Assembly: GCA_951799425.1 (NCBI GenBank) | Contig: OX637393.1 | Location: 34,587,244 to 34,651,243 of the forward strand | Direction: 5' to 3' | Source of the DNA: Ilex aquifolium | Taxonomy: Eukaryota > Streptophyta > Magnoliopsida > Aquifoliales > Aquifoliaceae | DNA: 64,000 nt | Part shown: positions 36,346-47,300 of the stretch, one piece after another | Position numbering within the stretch: position 1 is the first letter of the stretch | How the letters are laid out: each line of letters opens with the position of its first letter | Program-made: the position numbers and the translations under genes | Notes under the pieces: model-generated | Seen by the model: only the letters and a program-made list of their open reading frames with translations | Told to the model about the DNA's origin: nothing | Databases searched by the model: none

Positions 36346-37640
36346 CTACCAAAAAAATGAAAAACTAGTGAACTCAAAAATATTGAAAAAAATATAAACA
36401 ATGAATTTTAATATAATGAAACTCTTTGTTCACAAAACAGTGAAAAACTAGACCACCACCCTACCATCGCAGCCCACCACCTCCGCCCACCACCTAAAAC
36501 AGTAAAAAACTAGCCCACCACCATCGCCGCCAACCACCACCACCCACCATCGCTACCAACTACCTTCATCCACCACCCAAAACAATAAAAAACTAGTCCA
36601 TCACCACCACCCACGACCATAATCCACCACGGCCCCACCACCCATCACTACTACCAACCATCACTACCACCACCTACCACCGTTGTCCACTACCACCCAC
36701 CACCATCACTCCCGCCACCACCCACTATCACCATCATCGTCGCCAAATGACCACCACTCACCGCCACCACCCACCAACAACCACCACCACCCGCAACCAA
36801 AAACAGTGAAAAACCAGTGAACTCAAAAGTATTTTAAAAAATATAAACAGTGAACTTTAATTTAATAAAAATCTTAGTAAATAAAATTTTCAAAAATAGT
36901 GAACTATATAATGAAAATCTTAGTTCACAAAAGTTTCACAAACAATGAAATTTAATATAATGAAACTCTTAGTTCACTTTCCAAAATTTTCATAAACCGT
37001 AAAATTTAATAAAATGAAACTCATAATTTACTTTCCAATATTTTCATAAACAGTGAACTACAAAATATTTAAAAAATTAAGAAACATATATAAAAAACAA
37101 CAAACTCAAAAATACTAAAAAAATATAAATAGTGAACTTTAATAGAATGAAACTCATAGTTCTTAAAATTTTTAATTTCAAATTTTACTGTTTCAATGAT
37201 GGTGAAATAAATCGGGTCATTTCACTGTTTACCTATTTTATTTGGTATTGAAATATGTAAAATTTTAAAATAGTGAATTTTATCTAATTCTCAAATAGTA
37301 AAAATTCAACTTATTTCACTGTTTTGGTCATTGAAATTGAGACTTAATTTTACCTTATTTACTTGGTATTGAAATATGAAATTTTTGAAAACAATAAATT
37401 TCATCTAATTTTAATGTCTTAGGCAGTAAAAATTCAATTTACTTACGAAAACATACTTAATGGCATAAAAATTATATATACCAAAAATAGTGAACTCAAA
37501 ATTAGTGAAAACAGAAAATTCAAAAATAATTAAAAATTAGTGAACACAAAAATAGTGAAAAATAGTAAACTCAAAAACAGTAAAAAATTACAGAACTCAA
37601 AAACATTGAAAAATTACTGAACTAAAAAATTACTTACTGT
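36346..37640. repeat. Degenerate AT-rich repeat (agtgaactcaaaaat family)
   Basis: Units such as cagtgaaaaactagtgaactcaaaa followed by taatataatgaaactcttagttcac recur at about 36353, 36803, 36950, 37060 and 37480-37620, interleaved with CCA blocks before 36800. No coding potential. Confidence 0.6.
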
Positions 37641-38187
37641 AAGCTCTCCAAGTTACAGATCTTACTAGCCCGTCCTACGGTTTTACATAATTCAACTTAC
37701 TACATCTTTTGCTAGAGACTTGTGGTTACAATGGTGTTTGACATGCTGAGAAATCTTAAGATTTTCCTGCTATATACTTCACTCTAAAATCCCCCAATCC
37801 ATTTGTCTATCAAAAAAAAACATACAAGGTGTTTACTCTATTAGAAAACAAATTATTGGGTTACTCCATGTGAAGCATAAAATTCAAAATTTAGGGTTGA
37901 TTTTTGTCTCACTAAAGGCTACTAGATTTGCATGGATTTGAACAACTATGAATTATTTTCAATATACTTACGAATGTAACATATTATTTTGTAAATAGTT
38001 ACTACATTTTGTGTCCTCATGTGCAAGAAAAAATCAAAACTATAACTCACAATTATTCATGTATAACAACGTGTGCATCAACTAATTAGACAGTAAAAGA
38101 AGTATTTTACTTTTTAATTTTGCTGCCAAAGCTAACAGTAAAATAAAGAAAATTTGAAAAAAAAATACAACCAAATTGACATCAACA

Positions 38188-38376
38188 ATGTAGGATCTTA
38201 AAATAATCAAGTACTTCAAATAACCTCGCACACACAATTAATCAAAAGAAAACAAAGTAAGAAATAAAATCAAGGAATAATAAATATGAAATTGACGAAT
38301 ACGTCAATGCTTAACGTCAAAACAAAGAAATTCTCTCATCATAGCTTCTACCGAAGGTTTTTTTCCATTACAATAA
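38188..38376 (-). repeat. 3' LTR of copia 2, part A
   Basis: Matches the 5' LTR segments 48515-48598 and 49800-49903 (cttaaaataatcaag, cacaattaatcaaaag, gacgaatacgtcaatgc, cttctaccgaaggttttttt). It is interrupted after caataa by the Helitron. Confidence 0.92.
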
Positions 38377-38679
38377 TGTATACTATTAATAAAAGTACCT
38401 AACATAAAAAAAAAAAAATTGATTCACTATTTTGCGCTTATAAGAAACTATAAAGGCTAATATACCCTTTTGTATTTAAATATGCAGATTACCATTATAT
38501 CCCTATATACTTAAATAACAAACTAACCACTAACATATCATGTAAATATCTATCTTTGCAAAACTTTTAGATGGTCATGTTACTCTTAACAGAATGTATA
38601 AAATATTTTTTTTTCAAAACCCCAATATTAATACACATCGACAACTTCATTGATACAATATCATCTCTGATGCCAAAAA

Positions 38680-38701
38680 ATTGATATATATATATATATA
38701 T
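38680..38701 (+). repeat. (TA)n tract at the left viral junction
   Basis: An alternating ta run directly precedes the first pararetroviral sequence. Confidence 0.85.
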
Positions 38702-38963
38702 AATCTCTTCTTTTGGATTTATTCTCTTCGGATTCAATTTCTTTGACAAGTTTACTTATGTTAGGCATGAAGACTAAATTATTTTCCCTTTTAATCATTA
38801 GAAGTTGATGATTAACTGGGGCAAGGCTTTCTAAATCACTAGCAGAAGGAGATGGGGTGAAGTCTTCTTCTTCTTCCTTATCTTCTTCTCTAGACTCATG
38901 TTGTGGTATACTCTGTTGGGGAGTATAGAAATGTTTGCTAACTTGAGATGATGAATTATCGAT
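38702..38963 (-). repeat. Direct duplication of an EPRV segment
   Basis: About 262 bases are nearly identical to 39462-39725 in the same orientation (ggcatgaagactaaattatt, ggagatggggtgaagtcttc). Only a handful of substitutions separate them. Confidence 0.9.
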
Positions 38964-39000
38964 TACTTGCTCAATTGTTTTTACTTGTAATTCAGATTTA

Positions 39001-39135
39001 ACGGTTTATAGTTAATGACTAATCTTGGGGTGCCTCTTTCTAATTCTGCACTTTTGTTGACATAGAAAGCTGGGCATGACCAAGGAGACTTGCTTTTCCT
39101 AATGATACCATTTTTGAGTAATTCAGAAATCTCTT
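39001..39135 (-). repeat. Inverted copy of part of the viral RT
   Basis: The reverse complement of this stretch matches about 42065-42204 in the RT block (shared landmarks aaaaatggtatcattaggaa and caccccaagattagttatta). It shows that one viral fragment was joined in inverted orientation. Confidence 0.88.
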
Positions 39136-39189
39136 TTTTGTGTTTTCCTATTGTAATTAGGCTTTGGTTAGTAAAATTGTTTTGTTCTA

Positions 39190-39891
39190 CTATTTCTTTT
39201 CAGAATCACTAGTGGGGATTTTGAAAGGAGGTGCTGTGACTTCAGTGTTTTTATGGCTGAAGGTGATAGTCTCTATCGGATGATGACTTGAGGATACTGT
39301 TGTAGCATCAGAAGTCTTCCATTTGTGTTTAGTAACTACTTTTACTTCTTTGTGACAAGATTCTATGTAATCAAAGAATGCAATTTCAGACTCAATTTTA
39401 TGCATTAGTTTGATCCATCCTATCCTAATTTCATTTCTTTGTTTATTATCAAATCTTTGAAAATAATCTCTTCTTTTGGATTTATTCTCTTCGGATTCAA
39501 TTTCTTTGACAAGTTTACTTATGATAGGCATGAAGACTAAATTATTTTCCCTTTTAATCATTAGAAGTTGATGATTAACTGGGGCAAGGCTCTCTAAATC
39601 ACTAGCAGAAGGAGATGGGGTGAAGTCTTCTTCTTCTTCCTTATCTTCTTCTCTAGACTCATGCTGTGGTATACTCTGTTGGGGAGTATAGAAAGGTTTG
39701 CTAACTTGAGATGAGGAATTATCGATTCCTTTTAGTTTAAGTCTACATTCTATTTCTTTAGCTAAGTCTTTATCTCTTCTAGATATGCTGGAATGAGACT
39801 CAGATTTTCTGCCTTCATTGATTTGAATAGGTTTATTAAATGATCTGCTTGATCTACTGGATCTTGCAGAGTCAAAGGAGATCCTTACCAA
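39190..39891 (-). pseudogene. EPRV polyprotein segment downstream of movement domain
   Basis: A 233-residue open frame: a Ser/Arg-rich start (ARSSRSSRSF), an acidic low-complexity middle (EEDKEEEEDF) and a segment with FDYIESCHKEVKV. It follows the movement-protein block with only one stop between. This layout is seen in caulimovirid polyproteins between movement and coat regions. I recognise no enzymatic motif. It is a fragment of a non-functional copy. Confidence 0.65.
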
Positions 39892-39903
39892 TCCATCAGA
39901 TAA

Positions 39904-40305
39904 CTACTGGATATTTTCTAAGTTCTCTGTGGTATTTTCACTATCTTTGTTATAATTTTCATTTTCAACTGTCCAGGATTCTGGTAGTTGAACATCTTTC
40001 CATAGTAGTCTTTTTGGGACTTGGATATTTGATTCACTAGTACTACTTTGTATTAGCAAAGTGCTATCTCTAGGACTTTTCTTTAATGCATGCACATTCA
40101 GGTTTGTGGTAATGCATTTGTAGTAAATCCTATAGATAAGTACTAATGATTGGGTTTCTTTTACCAATCTGGTGATTTGTCCAGAGAGTTCTACACCTAA
40201 AGTCAAGGCTTTTATGGTGTGTTTACAATCTAAACTTAAGGTAAAATCTGGAAAGCAGTTGAAATCTACTGGTCCGTTATGAAGACCAGCTGGTGTCTCT
40301 TGATT
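39904..40305 (-). pseudogene. EPRV movement-protein C-terminal fragment
   Basis: Minus-strand reading from about 40305 has VDFNCFPDFTLSLDC, then in the same frame LSGQITRLVKETQSLV and NIQVPKRLLWKDVQLP, resembling the C-terminal half of caulimovirid movement proteins (30K superfamily, cell-to-cell transport through plasmodesmata). The N-terminal half is missing. At its upstream edge (near 40310) it is fused to coat-protein-like sequence, an order not expected in an intact genome. Confidence 0.65.
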
Positions 40306-40314
40306 CTTGGGTGA

Positions 40315-40740
40315 GATAGTTGTCCCACCAACTTCTTAAGACTCCTGTAAAACCAGAGGTGATTAAATCAGCTAGTTCTAGTTCAGTGTTGTCCAAGTTA
40401 TTAACATAACTATTGATAACCATAGACATGTGGTTAATCTTATTAAGGATTTCTTGTTCATTTAATCCATCTATGTTCCATTCATAGAGTTTATTGGATT
40501 GAACTGAAAATTGGTTACTTATATTTTTTTCTTCAAATTGAAGATCAGGTGGTGTTGGTAATTTTTACTAGTGCTAGTTGGATTAACTTTGGAAAAGGTC
40601 AACTTATTAATTTGTTGATTTTCAAAAGCTTCTTCCAGTTCTTTGATTTCAGGATCAGAAGAACTTTCTATGTTACTGGGTTCGGAATCAGAAGTTTGGT
40701 TGATAACTGTTATTTGAGATGGTTCTACCTTAATTTCCAT
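40315..40740 (-). pseudogene. EPRV coat-protein-like fragment
   Basis: The block 40740-40519 is an acidic, low-complexity region. Just downstream, in another frame, are YEWNIDGLNEQEILNKI and SGFTGVLRSWWDNYL (about 40500-40320), typical of the capsid-forming core of caulimovirids. The zinc-knuckle part is absent. A stop/frame break separates the two blocks. Confidence 0.7.
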
Positions 40741-40741
40741 C

Positions 40742-40870
40742 TTATGAATCAGTTTCTCAATCTTCTGGATTTGAATGCTATCTTTTACTGAGATTCCTAA
40801 TTTACTTCTATCTTCGTGGATACACCATCAGTATCAGTTGTACAAGGACAAACGAGGTGATTTCTGTGAA
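40742..40870 (-). repeat. Inverted, internally deleted copy of the EPRV protease region
   Basis: The reverse complement contains cgtttgtccttgtacaa joined directly to ctgatactgatggtgtatcc. These two stretches lie about 80 bases apart in the plus-strand protease block (43405-43510). So this is a second, inverted and deleted copy. Confidence 0.8.
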
Positions 40871-41009
40871 CAATATGGTCTCCCTTCAGGTAATTGGATT
40901 AGAGGTTTCTCTAATTTTTTACTTGAGGATGGTCTGATTTCATCAATTTTGGTTTCAATTTTATCTAACTGTTTTCCAATTGTAATTAGGCTTTGGTTAG
41001 TAAAATTGT

Positions 41010-41640
41010 TTTACCAGTTGCAAAGGTTCTTAGGTTCCCTAAACTATGTTTCTGACTTTTATCAGAATCTTAGGAAAACCGTCAAACCTTTGTATGACAG
41101 GCTCAAAGGAAATCCTTCTCCTTGGACTCCTGAGCATACATCCATAGTTAAACAAGTCAAGCAGTTCATCAAAACTTTGTCTTGTCTTGGTATCCCATCA
41201 GTTGATTCTTTTAAAATCATCCAAACTGATGCCTCAGATATTGGTTATGGAGGTATCCTTCTGCAAAGGGAGTCTCCTAACTCTCCAGAGCAAATTGTCC
41301 AGTTCCACTCAAGAATCTGGAATAAAGCACAAGCAAATTATAGTACTATTAAAAAAGAGATTTTATCTATTGTCCTATGTATCTCAAAATTCCAGGATGA
41401 TATACTAAATCAAAAATTTTTAGTAAGCGTAGATTGTAAATCAACAAAATATGTTTGGAAAAAAGATGTACAAAACATTGCTAGTAAGCAAATTTTTGCC
41501 TAATGGCAATCTATTTTAAGTATTTTTTATTTTGACATAGAATATATTAAGGGCAGTAATAACTGCGTCCCTGATTTCCTAACCCGTGAATTTTTGCAGG
41601 AACCCCTTGGCGGACAGGAAATCCACTAAACCTGGTACTT
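41010..41640 (+). pseudogene. EPRV RT tail and RNase H fragment
   Basis: Plus-strand reading begins with the RT connection (LQRFLGSLNYVSDFYQNL) and continues into RNase H with TDASDIGYGGIL, NYSTIKKEILSIV (the conserved Glu helix) and VSVDCKSTKY (second Asp). After a stop at 41501 the frame continues as IEYIKGSNNCVPDFLTREF. It lies upstream of the RT core at 41965, the reverse of the normal RT-then-RNase H order, so the locus is rearranged. Confidence 0.85.
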
Positions 41641-41964
41641 CCTCTAAAAACCCGAGGAAGGACACTGATAAACATAAACAATTAGCCTTACCTAGCCCAA
41701 ATCCAAAGCCCAGTCAACTACCTAGCCAAACACTGCAGTTGCAATAGCAAATAGATATCAACCTCTTGGTAGGCCAGTAGCCCAACCAACCATTGTCAAC
41801 CCAAGTACTTTCCTTCAAATGGCCCAACAAGGCCCAATTAGTTCATCTAGCCCTTATATGGCCCAACCTTTATCCACTGTTAAACCTGACCAGTTAGTCA
41901 ACCCATATTAGAAACAGAAGTTTATTCTGACCTTCCTACAGCCTTTTGGCATAGGAAACAACAC

Positions 41965-42714
41965 ATGGTAAAACTTCCGTATATTAAAGGATTTAATAAG
42001 ACAAATATCCCAACTAAATCCAGACCCATCCAAATGAACCATGAAGTAATGAAAATTTACAAAAAAGAGATTTCTGAATTACTCAAAAATGGTATCATTA
42101 GGAAAAACAAGTCTCCTTGGTCATGCCCAGCTTTCTATGTCAACAAAAGTGCAGAATTAGAAAGAGGCACCCCAAGATTAGTTATTAACTATAAACCGTT
42201 AAATGTTGTTTTGGAATGGATCAGGTACCTGATTCCAAATAAGCAGGATTTAATTAAAAGACTTCATAATGCAGTAATATTTTCAAATTTTGATTTGAAA
42301 AATGGTTTCTGGCAGATCCTTATATCCCCAGAAGATAGATATAAAACTACATTTACAACACCCTTTGGTCATTATGAGTGGAATGTAGTGCATTTTGGAT
42401 TAAAAAATGCACCCTCTAAATTCCAGAACATAATGAATGAAATCTTTAATTCCTTAAGTTATTTTTCTATAGTCTATATAGATGATATTCTCATCTTCAG
42501 CAGGTCTATAGAAGAACATTGGAAACACCTTAATGCATTCCTTGAGACTGTTAGACACAATGATCTAGTCATCTCATCTAGCAAAATTAAGTTGTTTCAA
42601 ACCTCGGTTAGATTCCTTGGATATAATATCCATCAGTCAACTATAGTTCCCATCAGCAGGTCTATCCAATTTGCAGATAAATTTCCTGATGAAATCACAG
42701 ACAAAACCCAGTAG
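41965..42714 (+). pseudogene. EPRV reverse-transcriptase core fragment
   Basis: A 249-codon open frame with ELLKNGIIRKNKSPWSCPAF, PRLVINYKPLN, FSNFDLKNGFWQI (first catalytic Asp), FGLKNAPSKFQ and YIDDILIFS (the catalytic Asp pair). The polymerase motifs are present in order and unbroken here, but the frame lacks the protease before it and RNase H after it, and the stop comes at 42712-42714. It is a remnant, not an autonomous gene. Confidence 0.9.
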
Positions 42715-42759
42715 GATAGAAGATCCATAATTAAAATTAAAATATATCAAAAACCTCAA

Positions 42760-43650
42760 AGATCTGTTTGTCAAAAAAGACACTAAACAATCTTTTGGTG
42801 AAAAACAGTTAATCAGTTTTAACAAAACTTTAGAAAGATTCAGTAAGGAGAAAAAGAAAGAAATCACCTTACAAGATCTTCAAAGTGAAGTTAATAAACT
42901 TAAGCAAGAAATAAAAGACTTGAAAGCACAAGACAGAATATTTGTTGAAACTTTAAGCCTTTTACAAACTACAAATCTTGAGCCAACGGATTCTAATCCT
43001 GAAAAACAGCCTCAAGAACAATCTGATGATTATCAAAGAACACATTTACAGCGGATACCTGTAACCTCCACCTCTTTAGTGGACACTTCGGGTGTAACGA
43101 AGCTGTCATCTAATGATGAGTGTTCGCAAACGGATAATGATAATAGAATAAATTTGGTTAACAAAATTAGTTTTTAAAAATGGTATTCCCAAGTAAAAAT
43201 CATAATTGATAATGATTTATAGCTTGACACTGTTGCCCTTATTGACACTGGTGTAGACGTAAACTGCATCCAGGAAAGGATTATACCAACCAAATATTAT
43301 CAGAAAACCATTGAAAGATTAAGTTCAGTCAATGGTAGTAAAATGAATGTCAAATACAAGTTACCAAATGTACATATCTGTCAAGACAATGTTTGTTTTA
43401 AAACATCGTTTGTCCTTGTACAAGATATGACTGATGAAGTCATCCTTGGATTACCATTCATCTACCTGTTGTACCCATTTACAACTGATACTGATGGTGT
43501 ATCCACGAAACCATTTGGTCACTCTGTAACTTTTAGGTTCATAACTAAACCTGAAGAAAAAAACTTAAGACAACTTAAAGATCATTCAATCTCTAAGTAT
43601 GTTAGATTAATTAAGCAGAAAATTAATCAAGTGAAATTTCTCAAGGAATA
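42760..43650 (+). pseudogene. EPRV coiled-coil and aspartic-protease fragment
   Basis: The first part (about 42770-43177) is rich in Lys/Glu/Gln with a heptad-like QDLQSEVNKLKQEIKDLKAQ segment. A stop at 43177 precedes an aspartic-protease-like domain with ALIDTGVDVNCI (catalytic DTG; the usual Ala after DTG is Val) and DEVILGLPFIYLLYP (43435-43470), the ILG strand of the fold. It ends at 43651. In this family the protease normally precedes RT; here it follows it. Confidence 0.8.
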
Positions 43651-43689
43651 AATTAACCATAAAAGAATACAAGAACAGTTAACAAATCC

Positions 43690-43930
43690 AATCTTAATTG
43701 AAAGGAGGCATAACCATTTTTGCTGGAGTTGCTGGGGATAAGGTTGCTGGCACCGCTACTGGGGTTGGAACCTTGACTGGGAACTCCTGTTTTACCTGGG
43801 CAATGATCTTGTCTTGCTGGAATCTAGGCCACCATTTGACATAAAAATGTCAAGCAACATTGTTAGCAATAATTTCCCATTGCCATTTACAGATCCAGGG
43901 AACTCCATATCTACTATTAATAAGACCGGA
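43690..43930 (-). pseudogene. EPRV fragment at the right edge
   Basis: Minus-strand reading gives YGVPWICKWQWEI and FYVKWWPRFQQDKII with one stop between. This PW..KW and YVKWW pattern is familiar from the N-terminal capsid region of some caulimovirid polyproteins. It marks the right limit of recognisable viral DNA. Confidence 0.55.
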
Positions 43931-43953
43931 AACTGACTCTCATGTATACTAGG

Positions 43954-43985
43954 TTTATATATATATATATATATATATCGATATA
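43954..43985 (+). repeat. (TA)n tract at the right viral junction
   Basis: An alternating ta run just beyond the last viral sequence, mirroring the tract at 38680-38701. Confidence 0.85.
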
Positions 43986-44130
43986 TTTTTCTCTTCATCC
44001 ACAATACAAACAATTTAAGCATGATAAACATGAGATAATATATAATTTAGCTATATAATTAAATTTTTATGTATTTTATCAAATGTTTTAATGAAAAATT
44101 TCTCGTGCAATGTACGTGGTGCATTATTAG

Positions 44131-44311
44131 TAAAGACCAAAAAAAAAAAATTTTTGACTTCTAATCATAAACTAATAACTATTATTTTAAACTCAAACAA
44201 ATTGGAATACCATTTTGAGTTATAGTCCATGTGGACAAAAATTCCTAAACTAACTAGAAATCTAATATTAAAAGATAATTATTTAATAAGAGTTTGGGTC
44301 AAACTCCAATA
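44131..44311 (-). repeat. 3' LTR of copia 2, part B
   Basis: Aligns with 49905-50073 of the 5' LTR (aaaagataattatttaataag, ggaataccattttgagttat). Confidence 0.92.
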
Positions 44312-44349
44312 GCCTCCCTTAAACCAAACTCTTCAATCTTGATCATCCC

Positions 44350-47300
44350 CATCATCCGCTTCAATTTCGTAATGCATCTGATTTAAGCGGTTTAGTTAAA
44401 ATATCTGCAATTTGATCCTCGGATCGACAATACAAAATTTCAATCTCGCCATCAATAGTCAAGTCACGAATATAATAATATTTGACATGAATATGCTTGG
44501 TCTTCCCATGAAAAACTGGATTCTTTGACAAAGCAATAGCTAACTTATTATCACAAAAAATCTTTGAAGGAATTTTTTGTGCATGCTACAAAAATCTAAG
44601 CATACAATGTAACCACACTGCTTGAGTAGCACAATTGGTGGCTGCATTATACTCTGCTTCAGGGGTAGAAAAAGTAACAACTTGGTGTCTCTTCGAAGAC
44701 CAGAAAAAAATTTCTGAACCAATTTGAAAACAATATCCTAAAGTACTTTTGGCTTTTTTCACATCATCTTTGAAGGAATTTTCTGTCCATGCTGCAAAAA
44801 TCCAAGCATACGATGTAACCACACTGCTTGAGTAGCACAACTGGTGGCTACATTATACTCTGCTTCAAGGGTAAAAAGAGCGACAACTTGGTGTTTCTTC
44901 GAAGACCAGGAAAAATTTTTTGAACCAATTTGAAAACGATATCCTGAAGTACTTTTTGTTTTTTTCACATCACCTCCCTAATCATTGTTTGTATACCCAA
45001 TCAATCAATCACAAGAACCAGTAGGAGAATAAAAAATATCATCACTCTGAGTACCTTTAACATACTTCAAAATCTTTTTTGCTGCTTGCAAGTGGGATTG
45101 ATATGGAGACTCCATATACCTGCTGATATATCCAACTCCAAAAAAAATATCAGGTCTAGTGGAAGTCAAATAACATAAACTTCCCACCAACCGTTTAAAA
45201 TATATGGGATTCACCAACTCACCATTCCAATCTTTACCCAATTTCAATATTTCTTCAGCCATAGTTAAAATAGGATTACAAGAATCCATTCTGAATCATT
45301 TAAGGATATCCCTAGCACACTTCTGTTGGGAAATAAAAATTTCACTATCTGTCTTATTCACTTCAATCCCAAGAAAATAAGACATTAAAACTATATCAGT
45401 CATCTCAAATTGAGAAATCATTGTCTCCTTGAATTTCTCAATTAACTTCAGATTATTCCCTGTGAAAATAAGATCATCCACATACAGATACACAATAATA
45501 ATATCTCCCTGCAAATTAGTTTTAACATACAAAGTGCATTCATAGGGACATCTTTGAAAATCATTCTCAACAAAATAAGAATCAATCTGAGTGTACCAAA
45601 GCCTTTTTTAACTTATAGGATTTCTTTTCATCCCCTTTATTCACATAACTAGTAAGCTGCTCAACGTAAACTTCTTCCTCAAGATCACCATTCAAGAAAG
45701 CAGATTTCACATCCATTTGAAATATCTTCCAAAAATTATTAGCAGCAAGAGAAATAATCCTACCTAGCAACAACAGCAAAAACCTCAAGATAATCAATAC
45801 CTGGCTTTTGTTTGTAACCCTTGGCTACTAACCTCGTTTTGAAGAGACACACCTCTCTATTTGGCTTGTATTTGGTCTTGTACACCTATTTAACTCCAAT
45901 AGCTTTCTTTCTCTTAGAAAGAGAAATAAGCTCCCATGTATTATTTTTCTCAATGGCATGAATTTCTTCATCCATTGCTTTCACCCAATGTTTCTCCCTA
46001 CTTGCATCACTAAAATAAACAGGATCACAATCTGCATATAAAGCAAAATTTATCAAATCCTCATCTGAAAGATCAATGTTAGTGCCAATCATTTAATCCT
46101 CCAATCTAGCTGGCATGTGTCGTTCACCCTGTGAATGCCTAGATGACTCTAGCTGCGGGGGATTGAACAATTGGGGACTGTTCAACTGACTGATCACCAA
46201 CTGAATCATCAACATCAAAAAGAACAAGTGTAGTTGACTTGTCTTCCTTTTGGGACCAATCCCAAGCACACTGCTCATCAAAATTGACATCCCTACTAAT
46301 AATCATTTTTCTTGTGATGAGATTATAAAGCTTGTACCTCTTTGTTACTAAACTGTACCCAATAAAAATACATTTTTCAGCTTTATCCTCAAGCTCTTTC
46401 CTGGGTGGATCAGGAACATGGGCAGAGGCAATACAACCAAACACCTTCAAATGTTGAATATCAAGCTTCTAACCACTTTAAATCTCATAGGGAGTTTTTC
46501 CCTTAAAACTTCTGGTGAGAGACATGGACAACATAAACAGCACAAAAAACAGCTTCTATCCAAAAATTTTTAGGCATAGTTTTAGATTTCATCATGCATC
46601 TAACCATATCCATAATAGTTCTATTTTTCCTCTCTTCCATACAATTCTGTTGTAGAGTATATCTAACTATCAACTGATGCTTAATACCATAATTCCTCAA
46701 AAAAATCATCACAAACCATATATTTCTGACATTTGTCAATCCTCAAAACTTTAATTTTTCTCCCACTCTACCTTTCAACATAAGTCTTAAAATATTTAAA
46801 TGTATCATATGCATCAAATTTATTTTTCAAAATATACACCTATGTCTTTTTGCTAAAATCATCAATAAAAGTAATAAAATACCTACTCCCACCTTTGGAA
46901 AGAACTTCAACAGAACACAAATCAGAGTGAATCAAATCAAGAGGTCTTTTTGCTTGCCAAGCTTGTTTATTAGGAAAAGGGTTCTAATGTTTTTTTTCTC
47001 AAAACACAAGTCTCACAAACTTGACTAAGAATATTAATAGTAGGCAAACCAAAAACCAATTTTTTTCGGGAAAGAAAATTTAAACTATGAAAATTTACAT
47101 GCCCAAACTGCATATGCCATAACTAATTATCACCAGAAATCTCATAACTAAAGTAAGGTAAATTCTGAAAATTAATTTGTAAAGGGAACAATGTCATATT
47201 TACCTTTTCTATTAGTCCCCTGCATCTGTCATTGATTGTACAAATTCCATTAAAAATTCTCATATCATACCCTTTTTTTGACATCTGCTCCATACTCAAT

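Larger units (their letters stand above)
38702..43930. pseudogene. Rearranged endogenous caulimovirid (EPRV)
   Basis: Old, non-functional DNA of a plant pararetrovirus of family Caulimoviridae. It contains movement-protein, coat-protein-like, protease, reverse-transcriptase and RNase H fragments, but in scrambled order and on both strands, with stops and internal duplications. On the minus strand are the coat/movement blocks (39190-40740, and another at about 43700-43920). On the plus strand, in the order RNase H, RT, protease, are 41010-41640, 41965-42714 and 42760-43650. No integrase is seen, as expected for this family. It lies between two (TA)n tracts. The genus is not settled; the domain style is closest to what I know of Florendovirus/Petuvirus-type elements. 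Confidence 0.85.
38377..44130 (+). mobile_element. Helitron carrying pararetroviral DNA
   Basis: The 5' end tgtatactattaataaaagt resembles the tctatactattaataaaagt start of plant Helitrons, with TC changed to TG. The 3' end is tgcattattag, preceded by a short hairpin (cgtgc-aat-gtacg, 44104-44116). It sits between A (38376) and T (44131). Joining the flanks gives caataa|taaag, exactly the sequence of the uninterrupted sister LTR near 49895-49908. No RepHel transposase is present, so it is non-autonomous. Without the viral DNA it would be only about 0.5 kb. Confidence 0.85.

Noticed and set aside
35652..36397. 182- and 167-codon His/Pro/Thr-rich frames
   Set aside because: Products of the CCA simple-sequence tract; several frames are open at once and none has a domain.
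38188..44311. Interpreting the two LTR halves as two solo LTR fragments
   Set aside because: The halves join without loss to match the sister LTR, and the outer 5-bp duplication (aacaa) pairs 38183 with 50074, so this is one split LTR.
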